Source: Streptantibioticus silvisoli
Lineage (GTDB): Bacteria; Actinomycetota; Actinomycetes; Streptomycetales; Streptomycetaceae
Assembly (NCBI RefSeq): GCF_027947535.2
Contig: NZ_JAAGKO020000025.1
Coordinates: 55,447-119,446 of the forward strand
Length of the DNA: 64,000 bases
Reading direction: 5' to 3'
Shown: positions 45,901 through 53,924 of the stretch, in pieces
How positions within the stretch are numbered: position 1 is the first letter of the stretch
Layout of the letters: every line of letters starts with the position of its first letter
Position numbers and translations under genes: made by a program
Notes under the pieces: model-generated
Database searches by the model: none
Told to the model about the DNA's origin: nothing
The model's input: only the letters and a program-made list of their open reading frames with translations

Positions 45901-47040
45901 GTGGAGCGCCGCGGTGCGGGTGCGCCGAGCGGGCTGCGCGGTTTCTTCCGCACGCTGGAGCGTGAATACCCCGAGGTCGCCTCGACGCTGGTGGAGGTCG
46001 GCGCGGACGACAGCGCGCAGACGGTGGCCGGCGCGGTGATCACCGAACTGGCCGCCGCCGGGCGGGAACCGGTCGTGCTGGCCGACGGCGGACGCCGGCG
46101 GGCGCTGCGGCTGAGCCTGACGGACCTGGGCACCTTGGGGTCGACGGGTGCCGGACCGGCCGGTGACGGCGCCGCCGAGGCGGTGGCCGCCGGGCTCGAC
46201 AGCGAATCGGTCGTGCTGCTGGTCGGCGGTGCCCGGGGCATCACCGCCCGCTTCGCGCGGACCGTCGCCGCCGCCAGCCGCTGCCGGGTGGAGCTGATGG
46301 GCCGTACCCCGGTGCCCGCCGACGAGGAGGACCCGGCGACCGCCGGGGCGGCCGACCGCGACGGGCTGCGGGCGGCGTTCATCGCCGCCGGCATGAAGTC
46401 GCCGGCCCGCATCGAGCGGGAGGTCTCCGCGGTGCTGGCGGCACGCGAGGTGCGCGCCACGCTCGCCACGCTGCGCGAGCTGGGCAGCCGGGCGCGCTAC
46501 CACTCGGTCGACGTGCTGGACACCGAGGCGGTGCGGGCCGCCGTGAAGGACATCCACGCCGAGCACGGCAGGCTCGACGGGGTCGTCTACGCGGCGGGCG
46601 TCATCGAGGACAAGCTGATCGCGGAGAAGTCGATCGAGTCCTTCCGCCGGGTGTACTCCACCAAGGTCGACGGCGCCCAGGCGCTGCTGGACGCGGTCGA
46701 CACGCTGCCGGCCGGGCCGCGGTTCGCGGTGCTGTTCGGCAGCATCGCCGCCGCGCTCGGCAACCGCGGCCAGTGCGACTACGCCGCCGCCAACGACGCG
46801 CTGGAGGAGATGGGCCGGCGCTGGTCCACCACGCAGCGGCGCGGGCTGACCGTGCACTGGGGCCCGTGGGCGGCCGCGGAGACCAACGGCGGCATGGTGA
46901 CCCCGGAGCTGATGCGCTCCTACGCCGCCCGCGGCATCGCGCTGATCGACCCCGACGAGGGCCCGCTGGCGCTGCTGCGCGAGCTGGCCTGGGGCGCGCC
47001 GACCGCACACGCGGTGGTCTACACCGCCTCCGGCTGGTGA
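39910..47040 (+). CDS. PUFA-synthase-like megasynthase 1: ER(PfaD-like)-KS-AT-ACP-ACP-KR
   Basis: This 2376-aa iterative type I synthase has these domains in order. Residues about 1-660 are an FMN enoyl reductase of the PfaD/nitronate-monooxygenase fold (FEGAECGGHVGPRNSFPLW with His444). The KS, 675-1110, has a complete triad Cys861 (DAACASSL), His996 (EAHGTGT) and His1036. The AT, 1222-1510, has FPGQGSQ, GHSYGE with Ser1316, and AFHSPLV with His1424, a malonyl-type set. Two ACPs carry phosphopantetheine Ser1726 and Ser1829 (both VDSIKR). The KR, about 1860-2376, has VGGARGIT, Ser2278 and Tyr2291. This is PfaA with PfaD fused in front. It extends and fully or partly reduces a fatty-acyl chain. 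GGGGGAA precedes ATG 39910. The gene is 5 bp from the next, and a low-GC control region lies upstream. Confidence 0.92.
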   Translation: MRMPEPGQSTVTSRSSLVIAVNPVHRPSPRLTAAAARAGALGVLELPGDPRAVAEVIDRTSRWSPLPFGVRVRPGCGVTAGDLTERVDTVLLADPDRSAGEFGDRRVLVEVTDRDGALRAAGDGASGLIVRGTESGGRAGELSTFVLLQQLLADPRFTLPVWACGGIGPHTAAAAIAGGAAGVVLDTQLALLDEAGLPVAVTEALAGLDGSETVRHHGVRVLRRRGPGAPEIPADEAGFLAMIGSEDLRTQLLPVGQDAFLAASFARRWSTVSEVVRGIREAVAAAVEDDVPATALGAGSAGAAALGTRLAVAQGPMTRVSDQPEFAAAVAADGALPFLALALSGAQQTRSMLERTRDALGDAPWGVGILGFADEELRAAQLEVVREVKPTHAIIAGGRPAQAAALEAEGIATFLHVPSPGLLKQFLAAGARRFIFEGAECGGHVGPRNSFPLWQAQVEILLDFVSGPGAKSAGELTVLFAGGVHDERSAAMVAALAAPLTRAGVPIGVLMGTGYLFTEEAVRAGAILPLFQRHIVAAERTDLLETAPGHATRCAHSEFTAQFAGLKGELHGQGVPDREVWERLEQFNVGRLRLASKGIERVGADLLDVGEERQGDEGMFMAGEVVVLRDEVTTIAALHGSVGDGAAGWLRSRAAGLRAELGLTGPAEEPAPAPLRVAVVGMGGMFPGAPDLASFWANVLAGQDCVTEVPVQRWDPEVFYSPDGDGERTPSRWGGFLPEIPFDPLSYGIPPASLGSIEPVQLLALEAARRALADAGYAGPGTDHARTSVVFGAEAGSDLSNASALRSVLPAYLPTVPAELDEQLPRLTEDSFPGMLANVIAGRIANRLDLGGANYTVDAACASSLTAVDVACKELVTGTSDLVLCGGADLHNGINDYLLFSSVHALSPTGRSATFDSAADGIALGEGVACVALKRLADAERDGDRIYAVIDGVGSASDGRGLGLTAPRPEGQRAALTRAYRNAGVSPADVGLVEAHGTGTVVGDRTELATLTAVFTEAGAQPGSCAIGSVKSQIGHTKCAAGLAGLIKATLALYHGIKPPTLHVTRPNSAWNGEDSPFVFHTGARPWAAAPAERVAGVSAFGFGGTNFHTVLRAYDQTPAPHALDEWPAELFTFRGTDDDAARRSVRRLLELVERGDAWRLRDYARSAARRADLAAERGEPVRIALVADSLAALPEQLRRAADGVQDAKAGIFTADADAGNGTLAFLFPGQGSQRPGMLAELFVAFPELQRYLQLGERWADVLYPPAAFDQRGTDEQLARITDTAVAQPVLGIVELAAAELLGSLGVRPAMAAGHSYGELVALGVAGALSPQDVLSSSAGRAEAILGQVASGDPGSMAAVSAAPEPVEEVLRLAGLDGSVVVANRNSPEQTVISGATEQVRAAVGQLRDAGFTARPLQVACAFHSPLVAGAGEVFAGHLDTLTIHPPAFDVWSNRTAGVYPADADAVRAGLAAQIGAPVRFTEQIEAMYEAGARVFLEVGPGKVLTRLVGAVLGDRPHRTVALEGRRDAGLRGLLTALAQLAVAGVNLRTAPLFQGRDAVDAETAPVVRPAGWTVDGHLLRRADGTIPPNALQPARPVTELIVSDHHPLTAVPTSGPDALIAEFLRTSREMVSAQRDVLLSYLGAAGGIPAVPAVAAPAPVALAALPAAVQSVTSVAAQPVAAAPAVRDAASVLETVLSVVAEKTGYPVEMIEPDLDLEADLSVDSIKRAEIAGELATRLGLPLDAGTDLDELSTARTAAGITGLLVPRLGSAAVAGTAAPAAPAAASQALTPAVVLETVLSVVAEKTGYPVEMIEPDLDLEADLSVDSIKRAEIAGELATRLGLPLDAGTDLDELSTARTAAGITGLLVARTAGQDGEPAATAAAVAAEADATGGAQIIAPQRLEFTEFDLPDAGAVLPAGATVTLLGGGAAAAAVAQSLESAGAHAEVVAAGAVPERFADTVVYLDALDAQESPLPEAFALFQAVLASGPRRLVAVERRGAGAPSGLRGFFRTLEREYPEVASTLVEVGADDSAQTVAGAVITELAAAGREPVVLADGGRRRALRLSLTDLGTLGSTGAGPAGDGAAEAVAAGLDSESVVLLVGGARGITARFARTVAAASRCRVELMGRTPVPADEEDPATAGAADRDGLRAAFIAAGMKSPARIEREVSAVLAAREVRATLATLRELGSRARYHSVDVLDTEAVRAAVKDIHAEHGRLDGVVYAAGVIEDKLIAEKSIESFRRVYSTKVDGAQALLDAVDTLPAGPRFAVLFGSIAAALGNRGQCDYAAANDALEEMGRRWSTTQRRGLTVHWGPWAAAETNGGMVTPELMRSYAARGIALIDPDEGPLALLRELAWGAPTAHAVVYTASGW
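44985..45515 (+). repeat. 222-bp perfect direct repeat encoding the two tandem ACPs
   Basis: 44985-45206 and 45294-45515 appear identical base for base (offset 309 bp = 103 codons, frame preserved). The copies diverge on both sides, and the linkers between them differ. Identity at synonymous sites points to recent duplication or continuing gene conversion. Unequal recombination could change the ACP number in frame. Confidence 0.92.
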
Positions 47041-47045
47041 ACGCG

Positions 47046-50000
47046 ATGACCACGCGTACGCCGATCGCCATCGTGGGCATGTCGGTCTTCTTCCCCGGTG
47101 CCCGCGACCTCGACAGCTACTGGCGCAACATCGTCGACGGCGTCGACGCGATCACCGAGGTGCCGGCCGGGCGCTGGGACGAGGAGTTCTACGCCCCGGA
47201 CGGGCCGAAGCGGGCGGACCGCGTCTACTGCCGGCGCGGCGGGTTCGTCGACCAGGACACCGAGTTCGACCTGGCCCGGTTCGGGATCATGCCGACCTCG
47301 GTGGCCGGTACCGAGCCGGACCAGCTGATCGCGCTCCAGGTGGCGCACCAGTCGATCGCGGACGCCGGCGGTGAGGCGGTGCTGCCGGCCGACCGGCAGC
47401 GGGTCGGTGTGGTGCTGGGCCGCGGCGGTTATCTGACGCCGGGTCTGGTGCGGTTGGACCAGCGGGTGCGTACCGCCAACCAGGTGGTGCGCACGCTGCG
47501 CGAGCTGGCCCCCGAGCTCGACGACGCCCGGCTGGAGCAGGTGCGGGCCGCGTTCGCCGACCAGCTCGGGCCCGAGCAGCCGGAGTCGGCCATCGGGTTG
47601 GTGCCCAACCTGGCCGCCTCCCGGGTGGCCAACCGGCTCGATCTGCGCGGCCCGGCCTACACCGTGGACGCCGCGTGCGCCTCCTCGCTGGTGGCGGTCG
47701 ACCACGCGGTGCGCGAACTGGGCGCCGGCCGGTGCGACGTCATGCTGGCCGGCGGCGTCCACCACTGCCACGACATCACGTTGTGGAGCGTCTTCAGCCA
47801 GCTGGGCGCGCTGTCGCCCAGCGAGCGCATCCGCCCGCTGCACCGGGACGCGGACGGGGTGCTGATCGGTGAGGGCACCGGCATCGTGGTGCTGAAGCGG
47901 CTGGCCGACGCCGAGCGGGACGGCGACCGCGTCTACGCGGTGGTCTCCGGCACCGGGGTGGCCTCCGACGGGCGCTCCTCCAGCCTGTTCAACCCCGACC
48001 CCGGCGGCCAGATCCGCGCGGTGCGGCAGGCGTGGCAGGCGGCGGGCCTGGACCCGGCCGCGCCGGACGCCATCGGCCTGCTGGAGGCGCACGGTACGGC
48101 CACCGCGGCCGGCGACCGCGCCGAACTGACCACGGTCGCCGAGGTGTTCGGCCCCGCCGACGGTGAGCGGGCGGCCATCGGCTCGGTGAAGTCCAACATC
48201 GGCCACACCATGCCGGCGGCCGGCATCGCCGGTCTGATCAAGGCCGCGCTCGCCATCCACCACCAGGTGCTCCCGCCGACCCTGCACTGCGACGACCCCA
48301 ACCCGGCGCTGGAGACCACCCGGTTCGCCCCGCTCGCCGAGGCCCGCCCGTGGAAGGCGCCGCAGACCGGGGCGCCGCGCCGGGCCGGGGTCAACGCCTT
48401 CGGCTTCGGCGGCATCAACGCCCACGTCGTGCTGGAGCAGCCGGCCACCGTGCCGGCCACCCGCACCGCCGGCCTCGTCGTCACCGAGCCGGAGCGGGTG
48501 CTGCGCCTGGCCGCGCCCGACGCCGCCGGCCTGGCCGCGCTGCTGGACCGCGAGGACTCCGCGGTGCTGGCCGCGGGCCTGGACGAGCGGACCGCGGTGG
48601 ACGAACCGGCGCGGCTGGGCATCGTCGACCCCACCGAGCGGCGCCTGACGCTGGCGCGCAAGGCGGTGCTGCGCGGCAAGCCGTGGCGCGGGCGCAGCGA
48701 CGTGTGGTTCAGCCCGAGCCCGCTGCTGGGTGCGGCCGGCGGCCGTACCGCGTTCCTGTTCCCGGGCCTGGAGGCGGAGTTCGAGCCGCGGGTGACGGAC
48801 CTGGCGGCCTGGCTCGGGCAGGAGTGGACGCTGGGCAGCGACGCGCGGGTCGGTGACGTCGGGCGGCACGGCGCGGCCGTCTTCCAGCTGGGCCGGATGC
48901 TCGACACCTCGCTGCGCCGGCTGGGTGTCGTGCCGGACGCGGTCGCCGGGCACAGTGTCGGGGAGTGGACCGCGATGGCCTGCGGCGGCATCCACGCCGC
49001 GGACGAGGTCGACGCGTTCCTGGCCGGTTTCGACCCGGACGCGCTCCAGGTGCCCGGTGCCGCCTTCGCGGTGCTCGGCATGACGGCCGACGAGGTGCTC
49101 CAGGTGCTGGGCGAGCGCACCGACGTGGTGCTCTCGCACGACAACGCCCCCAACCAGTCGATGATCTGCGGCCCGGAGGAGGCGGTCGGCGAGATCGTGC
49201 TGGCGATGCGGGCGCGGGGCGTGATCGGGCAGGTGCTGCCGTTCCGCTCCGGCTTCCACACCCCGATGCTTGCCCCCTACCTCGATCCGATCCGGCGGGC
49301 GGCGCAGACGTACACGCTGCACCCGCAGACCACGCCGGTGTGGTCGGCGACGACCGTCGCGCCCTACCCGGACGAGCCGGAGGCGGTCGAGGAGCTGTTC
49401 GTCCGCCATCTGCTGGAGCCGGTGCGCTTCCGCCTGATGATCTCGGCGATGTACGACGCGGGTTTCCGCGCGTTCGTCCAGCTGGGCGCGGGCCAGCTCG
49501 GTTCGCTGGTCGACAGCACCCTGTCCCACCAGGAGCACCTGACGGTCTCCGCGCACGCCTCGGCGCGCGACAGCCTGGCGCAGTTGCGCCGGGTGGTCAC
49601 CGCGCTGTGGGTGGACGGCGGTTCGCCCGACTGCGTACCGCTGCTGGCGACGGCCGGGACGGGCACGACGCCGGCGGCTGCGCCGGCGCCGAGCGCGCGG
49701 GCTGCCGCCGGGCGCGGTGTCCGGCTGGACCTGGGCGGGGCGCTGGTCTCGCTGCCGCAGCAAGCGCGCGGCGTGCTGTCCGGTGCGGTGGGCGGCCCGG
49801 CGGTCACCGGCGAACCGGTGCTGGCACGCCTCGCCCGGGCGGGCGGCCACCACCCGGTCGCCGCCGAGCTGTCGGCGCTGCTGCACGAGACGGCGAGCGT
49901 CGCCAACGAGTTGATCGGCGCGCGGGCCGGACGGGCCGCCCCGGCCGGCCGCGTCGCGGTGCCGCGCGGCCCGGTGCGGCCGCCGGCCCGGCCGGCCGCG

Positions 50001-51566
50001 GTGCCCGCCGGCGCGCCCGCCGCGCCCGCCGTGCCGGCGGCGCTGCGGTTCGGCGTCGAGGAGATGCCGTACCTGCTGGACCACTGCTTCTTCCGGCAGC
50101 GGCCGGACTGGCCCGACGACGCCGACCGCTGGCCGATCGTGCCGGCCACCACGGTGATCACCCGTCTGATGCAGGTCGCCGAGCAGGCGGTGCCGGGCAG
50201 GCGGGCGGTCGCGGTGCACGGGGTGCGACTGCAGAAGTGGATCGTGGCGATCCCGGCGGTGGAGGTACCGCTGTCGGTGACCCGCCTGACGGCGGACCGG
50301 GTCGAGGTCGTCCTGGAGGGTACCTCCCGCGCGATCGTGGAGCTGGCGCCGCGTTACGCCGACCCCGCCGAGCCGTGGACGTTCGACCCGGCCACCGAGC
50401 GGACTCCGGCGCTGCGCGCGGAACAGCTCTACACCGAGCGGTGGATGTTCCACGGGCCGCGGTTCCAGGGCGTCAGCGAGCTGACCGCCATCGGCGACCA
50501 CCACGTACGCGGCATCCTGACCGCGCCCGGCGCGCCCGGCGCGCTGATGGACAACGTGGGCCAGCTGCTGGGCTACTGGATCATGGACCGGCTCACCGAG
50601 CGCACCACCGTCTTCCCGGTGGGCATGGACCGCATCACCTTCCACGGCGCCGAACCGCCGGCGGGCGAGCGGCTGGAGTGCCTGATCCGGATCACCGGCG
50701 TGACCGACACCACCCTCGTGGCGGACATGCAGCTGGTCCACCGGGGCCGGGTGTGGGCGCAGTTCAGCGGCTGGGCGGACCGGCGGTTCGACACCGACCA
50801 GGGCATCCGCGCGGTGGACCGCTTCCCCGGCGCGAACACCTTGTCGACCGCCCGGCCCGAGGGCTGGTCGGTGGTGCACGAGCGCTGGCCCGACCTGGCG
50901 ACCCGTGAGCTGATCATGCGCAACATGCTGGGCAGCGCCGAACGCCAGGGGTACGAGGAGCTGTCCCCGGTGCGCAGGCGGCAGTGGCTGCTGGGCCGGA
51001 TCGCCGCCAAGGACGCGGTGCGCGGCCTGCTGTGGGACGAGGGCGCCGGCGACGTCTACCCGGCCGAGGTCGCCGTCCGCAACGACGACACCGGCCGGCC
51101 GTACGCCCGCGGCGTGCACGGGCGCGAGGTCGGCGACCTGGTCGTCTCCATCGCGCACCGCGCGGAGACCGGGGTGGCCATCGCCCGGCGCGGGCCGTGC
51201 GGCATCGACGTCGAGGTGGTCACCGAGCGGCCGCGCACCACGGTGGCGGCGGCGTGCGGCGCCGCGGAACTCGCGCTGTTCGACGCCACGGTGGCCGGCT
51301 CCGCCGAGGACGAGGCGGTCTGGTTCACCCGCTTCTGGGCGGCGAAGGAGGCCGTCGCCAAGCAGCGCGGCACCGGACTGCGCGGCAGGCCGGCCGACTA
51401 CGAGGTGGTGGCCGCCGACGACGGGCGGCTGCGCGTGGTGATCGAGGGCGCGGCGCACGAGGTACGGGTGAGCCGCCTGACCAATCCGCCGGGGCTGCCC
51501 GAGCGGGAGTACGTGGTCGCCTGGACGACAGGTACCGACGAGACAGGAGAGCGACATGGGCACTGA
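47046..51566 (+). CDS. PUFA-synthase-like megasynthase 2: KS-AT-DH-PPTase
   Basis: This protein of about 1506 aa has these domains in order. The KS, 1-450, has a complete triad Cys211 (DAACASSL), His349 (EAHGTAT) and His387 (NIGHT), so it is a catalytic KS and not a chain-length factor. The acyltransferase, about 560-890, has FPGLEAEF, GHSVGEW with Ser637, and GFHTPM. A dehydratase hot-dog region, about 1000-1270, has LLDHCFF with His1013, FHGPRFQGV and LMDNVGQ. The C-terminal phosphopantetheinyl transferase, about 1290-1506, has HRAETGVAIARRGPCGIDVE and FWAAKEAVAKQRG. The PPTase probably activates the ACPs of this system. ATG 47046 is preferred. GTG 47037 would overlap the upstream stop. The stop overlaps the next gene by 11 bp. 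Confidence 0.9.
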   Translation: MTTRTPIAIVGMSVFFPGARDLDSYWRNIVDGVDAITEVPAGRWDEEFYAPDGPKRADRVYCRRGGFVDQDTEFDLARFGIMPTSVAGTEPDQLIALQVAHQSIADAGGEAVLPADRQRVGVVLGRGGYLTPGLVRLDQRVRTANQVVRTLRELAPELDDARLEQVRAAFADQLGPEQPESAIGLVPNLAASRVANRLDLRGPAYTVDAACASSLVAVDHAVRELGAGRCDVMLAGGVHHCHDITLWSVFSQLGALSPSERIRPLHRDADGVLIGEGTGIVVLKRLADAERDGDRVYAVVSGTGVASDGRSSSLFNPDPGGQIRAVRQAWQAAGLDPAAPDAIGLLEAHGTATAAGDRAELTTVAEVFGPADGERAAIGSVKSNIGHTMPAAGIAGLIKAALAIHHQVLPPTLHCDDPNPALETTRFAPLAEARPWKAPQTGAPRRAGVNAFGFGGINAHVVLEQPATVPATRTAGLVVTEPERVLRLAAPDAAGLAALLDREDSAVLAAGLDERTAVDEPARLGIVDPTERRLTLARKAVLRGKPWRGRSDVWFSPSPLLGAAGGRTAFLFPGLEAEFEPRVTDLAAWLGQEWTLGSDARVGDVGRHGAAVFQLGRMLDTSLRRLGVVPDAVAGHSVGEWTAMACGGIHAADEVDAFLAGFDPDALQVPGAAFAVLGMTADEVLQVLGERTDVVLSHDNAPNQSMICGPEEAVGEIVLAMRARGVIGQVLPFRSGFHTPMLAPYLDPIRRAAQTYTLHPQTTPVWSATTVAPYPDEPEAVEELFVRHLLEPVRFRLMISAMYDAGFRAFVQLGAGQLGSLVDSTLSHQEHLTVSAHASARDSLAQLRRVVTALWVDGGSPDCVPLLATAGTGTTPAAAPAPSARAAAGRGVRLDLGGALVSLPQQARGVLSGAVGGPAVTGEPVLARLARAGGHHPVAAELSALLHETASVANELIGARAGRAAPAGRVAVPRGPVRPPARPAAVPAGAPAAPAVPAALRFGVEEMPYLLDHCFFRQRPDWPDDADRWPIVPATTVITRLMQVAEQAVPGRRAVAVHGVRLQKWIVAIPAVEVPLSVTRLTADRVEVVLEGTSRAIVELAPRYADPAEPWTFDPATERTPALRAEQLYTERWMFHGPRFQGVSELTAIGDHHVRGILTAPGAPGALMDNVGQLLGYWIMDRLTERTTVFPVGMDRITFHGAEPPAGERLECLIRITGVTDTTLVADMQLVHRGRVWAQFSGWADRRFDTDQGIRAVDRFPGANTLSTARPEGWSVVHERWPDLATRELIMRNMLGSAERQGYEELSPVRRRQWLLGRIAAKDAVRGLLWDEGAGDVYPAEVAVRNDDTGRPYARGVHGREVGDLVVSIAHRAETGVAIARRGPCGIDVEVVTERPRTTVAAACGAAELALFDATVAGSAEDEAVWFTRFWAAKEAVAKQRGTGLRGRPADYEVVAADDGRLRVVIEGAAHEVRVSRLTNPPGLPEREYVVAWTTGTDETGERHGH

Positions 51567-51903
51567 GACGACGGGGTCCACCGTGGACGAGCTGGAGCGC
51601 GCCCCGCTGGCCGCCGACCCGGACGTGGTCCTGGCGGACCTCGCGGGCATGCTGCGGGAGCTGCTGGAGGAGTACGGCCTCGACGACGCCGAGATCACCC
51701 GGGCGACCACCTTCCACGACGACCTCGAACTGGAGAGCGTCGACCTGGTCAGCCTGTCGGGGACGATGCGCGAGCACTACGGCGACCGCGTCAACTTCGC
51801 GGCGTTCATCGCCGACCTGGAGCTGGACGAGATCATCGCGCTGACCGTCGGCCAGCTGGTCGACCACGTCGTCGCCTCCCTGCGCGCCACCGAGCGTGGC
51901 TGA
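51556..51903 (+). CDS. Free-standing acyl carrier protein
   Basis: This 115-aa protein is an ACP with a short N-terminal extension. The four-helix core includes LADLAGMLRELLEEYGLDDAEITRATTFHDDLELESVDLVSL, with the phosphopantetheine Ser61 in LES-V-D, which deviates from the usual D-S-L/I-x-x-V. The motif differs from the VDSIKR of the two megasynthase ACPs, so a separate role such as starter loading or off-loading is likely. It overlaps the end of megasynthase 2 by 11 bp, indicating coupled translation. Confidence 0.87.
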   Translation: MGTETTGSTVDELERAPLAADPDVVLADLAGMLRELLEEYGLDDAEITRATTFHDDLELESVDLVSLSGTMREHYGDRVNFAAFIADLELDEIIALTVGQLVDHVVASLRATERG

Positions 51904-51906
51904 GCG

Positions 51907-52719
51907 ATGACGAAGATCAGCACCGGTGCGATCACCACCCACGTCCAGCGGCTCGACGCGGTGCGCCCGCCCGAGGAGATGGGCGAGGCGCCCGTGGTCG
52001 TGTTCGTCCACGGGCTGCTCACCGACAGCCTGGCGAGCTACTACTTCACGCTGGGCCCGGCGTTCGCCGCGGCCGGCATCGACGTGATCATGTACGACCT
52101 GCGCGGCCACGGCCGCAGCGACCGGCCGGCCAGCGGCTACCGGGTCGAGAACTTCGTCGACGACCTCGTGGGGCTGCTCGACGCGCTCGGGGAGAAGCGG
52201 CCCGTGCACGTGGTCGGCAACTCCTTCGGCGGCACCGTCGCCGCGGGGCTGTCGGCCTGGCACCCGGAGCGGGTGGCCACCGTGACGCTCATCGAGTCCG
52301 AGCCCCCGGTGCCGGTGTGGACCGAGCACATCTCCGTCGGACTGGCCTCCGCCAAGCGGCAGTTGGTGCGCGACGAGGCGATCGACTGGATCCGCGACAA
52401 CCACGGCGCGCACACCGCGCGGCTCTCGCGCGGCGCCAGCCGCATCCTGGAGAGCACCACGCTGGCCGAGGAGGTGGCGGCCGGCCGGACCATCGACGCC
52501 GACCTGAGCGCGCTGACCCGGCCGATGCTCGCCATCTTCGGCGACGAGTCCGGGCTGAGCGACCAGAAGTCCTACCTGGAGGCCAACGTCCCGGCCGAGA
52601 TCCGGGTCGTGGTGCTGCCCGAGCAGGGCCACTCGGTCCTGGTCGAGCGGACCGAGGAGACCCGCGACCTGGTGCTGGACTGGGTGCTGCGGCACACGCT
52701 GGCAGAGGCGGTGCGGTGA
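51907..52719 (+). CDS. Alpha/beta hydrolase, probable chain-release or editing enzyme of the cluster
   Basis: This 270-aa alpha/beta-hydrolase has FVHGLLTD (oxyanion region, 33-40), nucleophile Ser106 in GNSFGG, an acid in IFGDESGLSD and His in PEQGHSVLVE near residue 245, giving a complete triad. No thioesterase domain exists in either megasynthase, so this protein is the best candidate for hydrolysing or transferring the finished chain from the ACP. It could instead tailor or cyclise the product. It begins 3 bp after the ACP stop and its own stop overlaps the next start (GTGA). Confidence 0.88.
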   Translation: MTKISTGAITTHVQRLDAVRPPEEMGEAPVVVFVHGLLTDSLASYYFTLGPAFAAAGIDVIMYDLRGHGRSDRPASGYRVENFVDDLVGLLDALGEKRPVHVVGNSFGGTVAAGLSAWHPERVATVTLIESEPPVPVWTEHISVGLASAKRQLVRDEAIDWIRDNHGAHTARLSRGASRILESTTLAEEVAAGRTIDADLSALTRPMLAIFGDESGLSDQKSYLEANVPAEIRVVVLPEQGHSVLVERTEETRDLVLDWVLRHTLAEAVR

Positions 52720-53924
52720 GCCGGTTCCTGTTCGTCGTCCCCCCGCTGGTCGGCCACATCAACCCGCTCCTGGGGGTCGCGGAGGAACTGGCCGGCCGGG
52801 GCCACGAGGTGGCCTGGGCGGGCTACCCGGAGCAGATCACGCGGCTCGCCGGCGACGAGGCGACGGTCTTCGGGTGCGACATGCCCGACGGCGGGCTGGT
52901 ACGGCCGCCGCAGCTGGCCGGCCCGGCCGCCTTCAAGTTCCTGTGGGAGGAGTTCTTCCTCCCGCTCGCCGACCTGATGGCCCCCGGGGTGGACGCCGCC
53001 ATCGACGCGTTCGGCCCGGACGTGGTGGTCACCGACCAGCACGCGGTCGCCGGCGCGCTGGTCGCCGAGCGCCGCGGCGTCCCGCACGTCACGTCGGCCA
53101 CCACCTCCGCCGAACTGATCGACCCGCTCGCCGGGATGCCCAAGGTCGGCGCGTGGCTGCAAGGGCTGCTGACCGGGCTGCGCGGGCGGATCGGCGATCC
53201 GTCGGCCACCGGCGACCCCCGCTTCTCCCCGCACGCCGTCATCGCCTTCACCGGGCGCGACCTGCTGGGTGGGACCGAACTGCCGCACGAGCGCACCTAC
53301 CTGGTGGGCCCGGCGATCGCCCCGCGCGTCGACCGCTCGGACTTCCCCTGGTCGGCGCTGGACCCGGACCGCAAGAGGGTCCTGGTCTCGCTGGGCACGG
53401 CCAACCTCGACGCCGGCACCCGCTTCCTCACCGAGGCGGTCACCGCGCTGGACGGCCTCGGCGACCGGGTGCAGGGCATCGTCGTCGACCCGGGCGGCAC
53501 GCTCGGCGAGGTGCCGCCCGGCATCCTGGTGCGGCCCTACGTTCCCCAGCTGGAGCTGCTGACCAAGGTGGACGCGGTCGTCTGCCACGGCGGGCACAAC
53601 ACCGTGTGCGAGTCGCTGTGGCACGGCGTACCGCTGGTGATCGCCCCGATCCGCGACGACCAGCCCATCGTGGCCGGCCAGGTGGTCGACGCCGGCGCGG
53701 GCGTGCGGGTGCGCTTCACCCGGGTGGACGCGGCCCGGCTCGGCGCGGCGATCGAGACCGTGCTGGACCCGTCCGGCGGTCACCGGGCGGCGGCCGAGTC
53801 GATCGGCCGCTCCTTCCGCGCCGCGGGCGGCGTGGTGACCGCCGCCGACCGGCTGGTGGACATCGCCGAACCGGCCTCACCCGCCGCCCGTCCCACCGAC
53901 CGCCAGTGCGAGGAACCGACATGA
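52716..53924 (+). CDS. MGT-type glycosyltransferase (GT1)
   Basis: This 402-aa GT-B-fold enzyme opens with FLFVVPPLVGHINPLLGVAEELAGRGHEV, the GxxGHxxP acceptor motif. The C-terminal donor site reads CHGGHNTVCESLWHGVPLVIAPIRDDQP, the macrolide/UDP-glycosyltransferase signature with the HGGxxT and DQ residues. It should add a sugar (UDP- or dTDP-linked) to a hydroxyl of the cluster lipid. No sugar-nucleotide biosynthesis gene is nearby, so a common cellular sugar nucleotide is probable. GTG 52716 overlaps the hydrolase stop by 4 bp. Confidence 0.9.
   Translation: MSRFLFVVPPLVGHINPLLGVAEELAGRGHEVAWAGYPEQITRLAGDEATVFGCDMPDGGLVRPPQLAGPAAFKFLWEEFFLPLADLMAPGVDAAIDAFGPDVVVTDQHAVAGALVAERRGVPHVTSATTSAELIDPLAGMPKVGAWLQGLLTGLRGRIGDPSATGDPRFSPHAVIAFTGRDLLGGTELPHERTYLVGPAIAPRVDRSDFPWSALDPDRKRVLVSLGTANLDAGTRFLTEAVTALDGLGDRVQGIVVDPGGTLGEVPPGILVRPYVPQLELLTKVDAVVCHGGHNTVCESLWHGVPLVIAPIRDDQPIVAGQVVDAGAGVRVRFTRVDAARLGAAIETVLDPSGGHRAAAESIGRSFRAAGGVVTAADRLVDIAEPASPAARPTDRQCEEPT

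Noticed and set aside
39946..47010. Very long minus-strand open frame opposite megasynthase 1 (and another at 47019-51710)
   Set aside because: Shadow frames of high-GC coding DNA. The translation is compositionally skewed (Arg, Gly, Gln, Val) with no domains, while the plus strand holds complete catalytic motifs.
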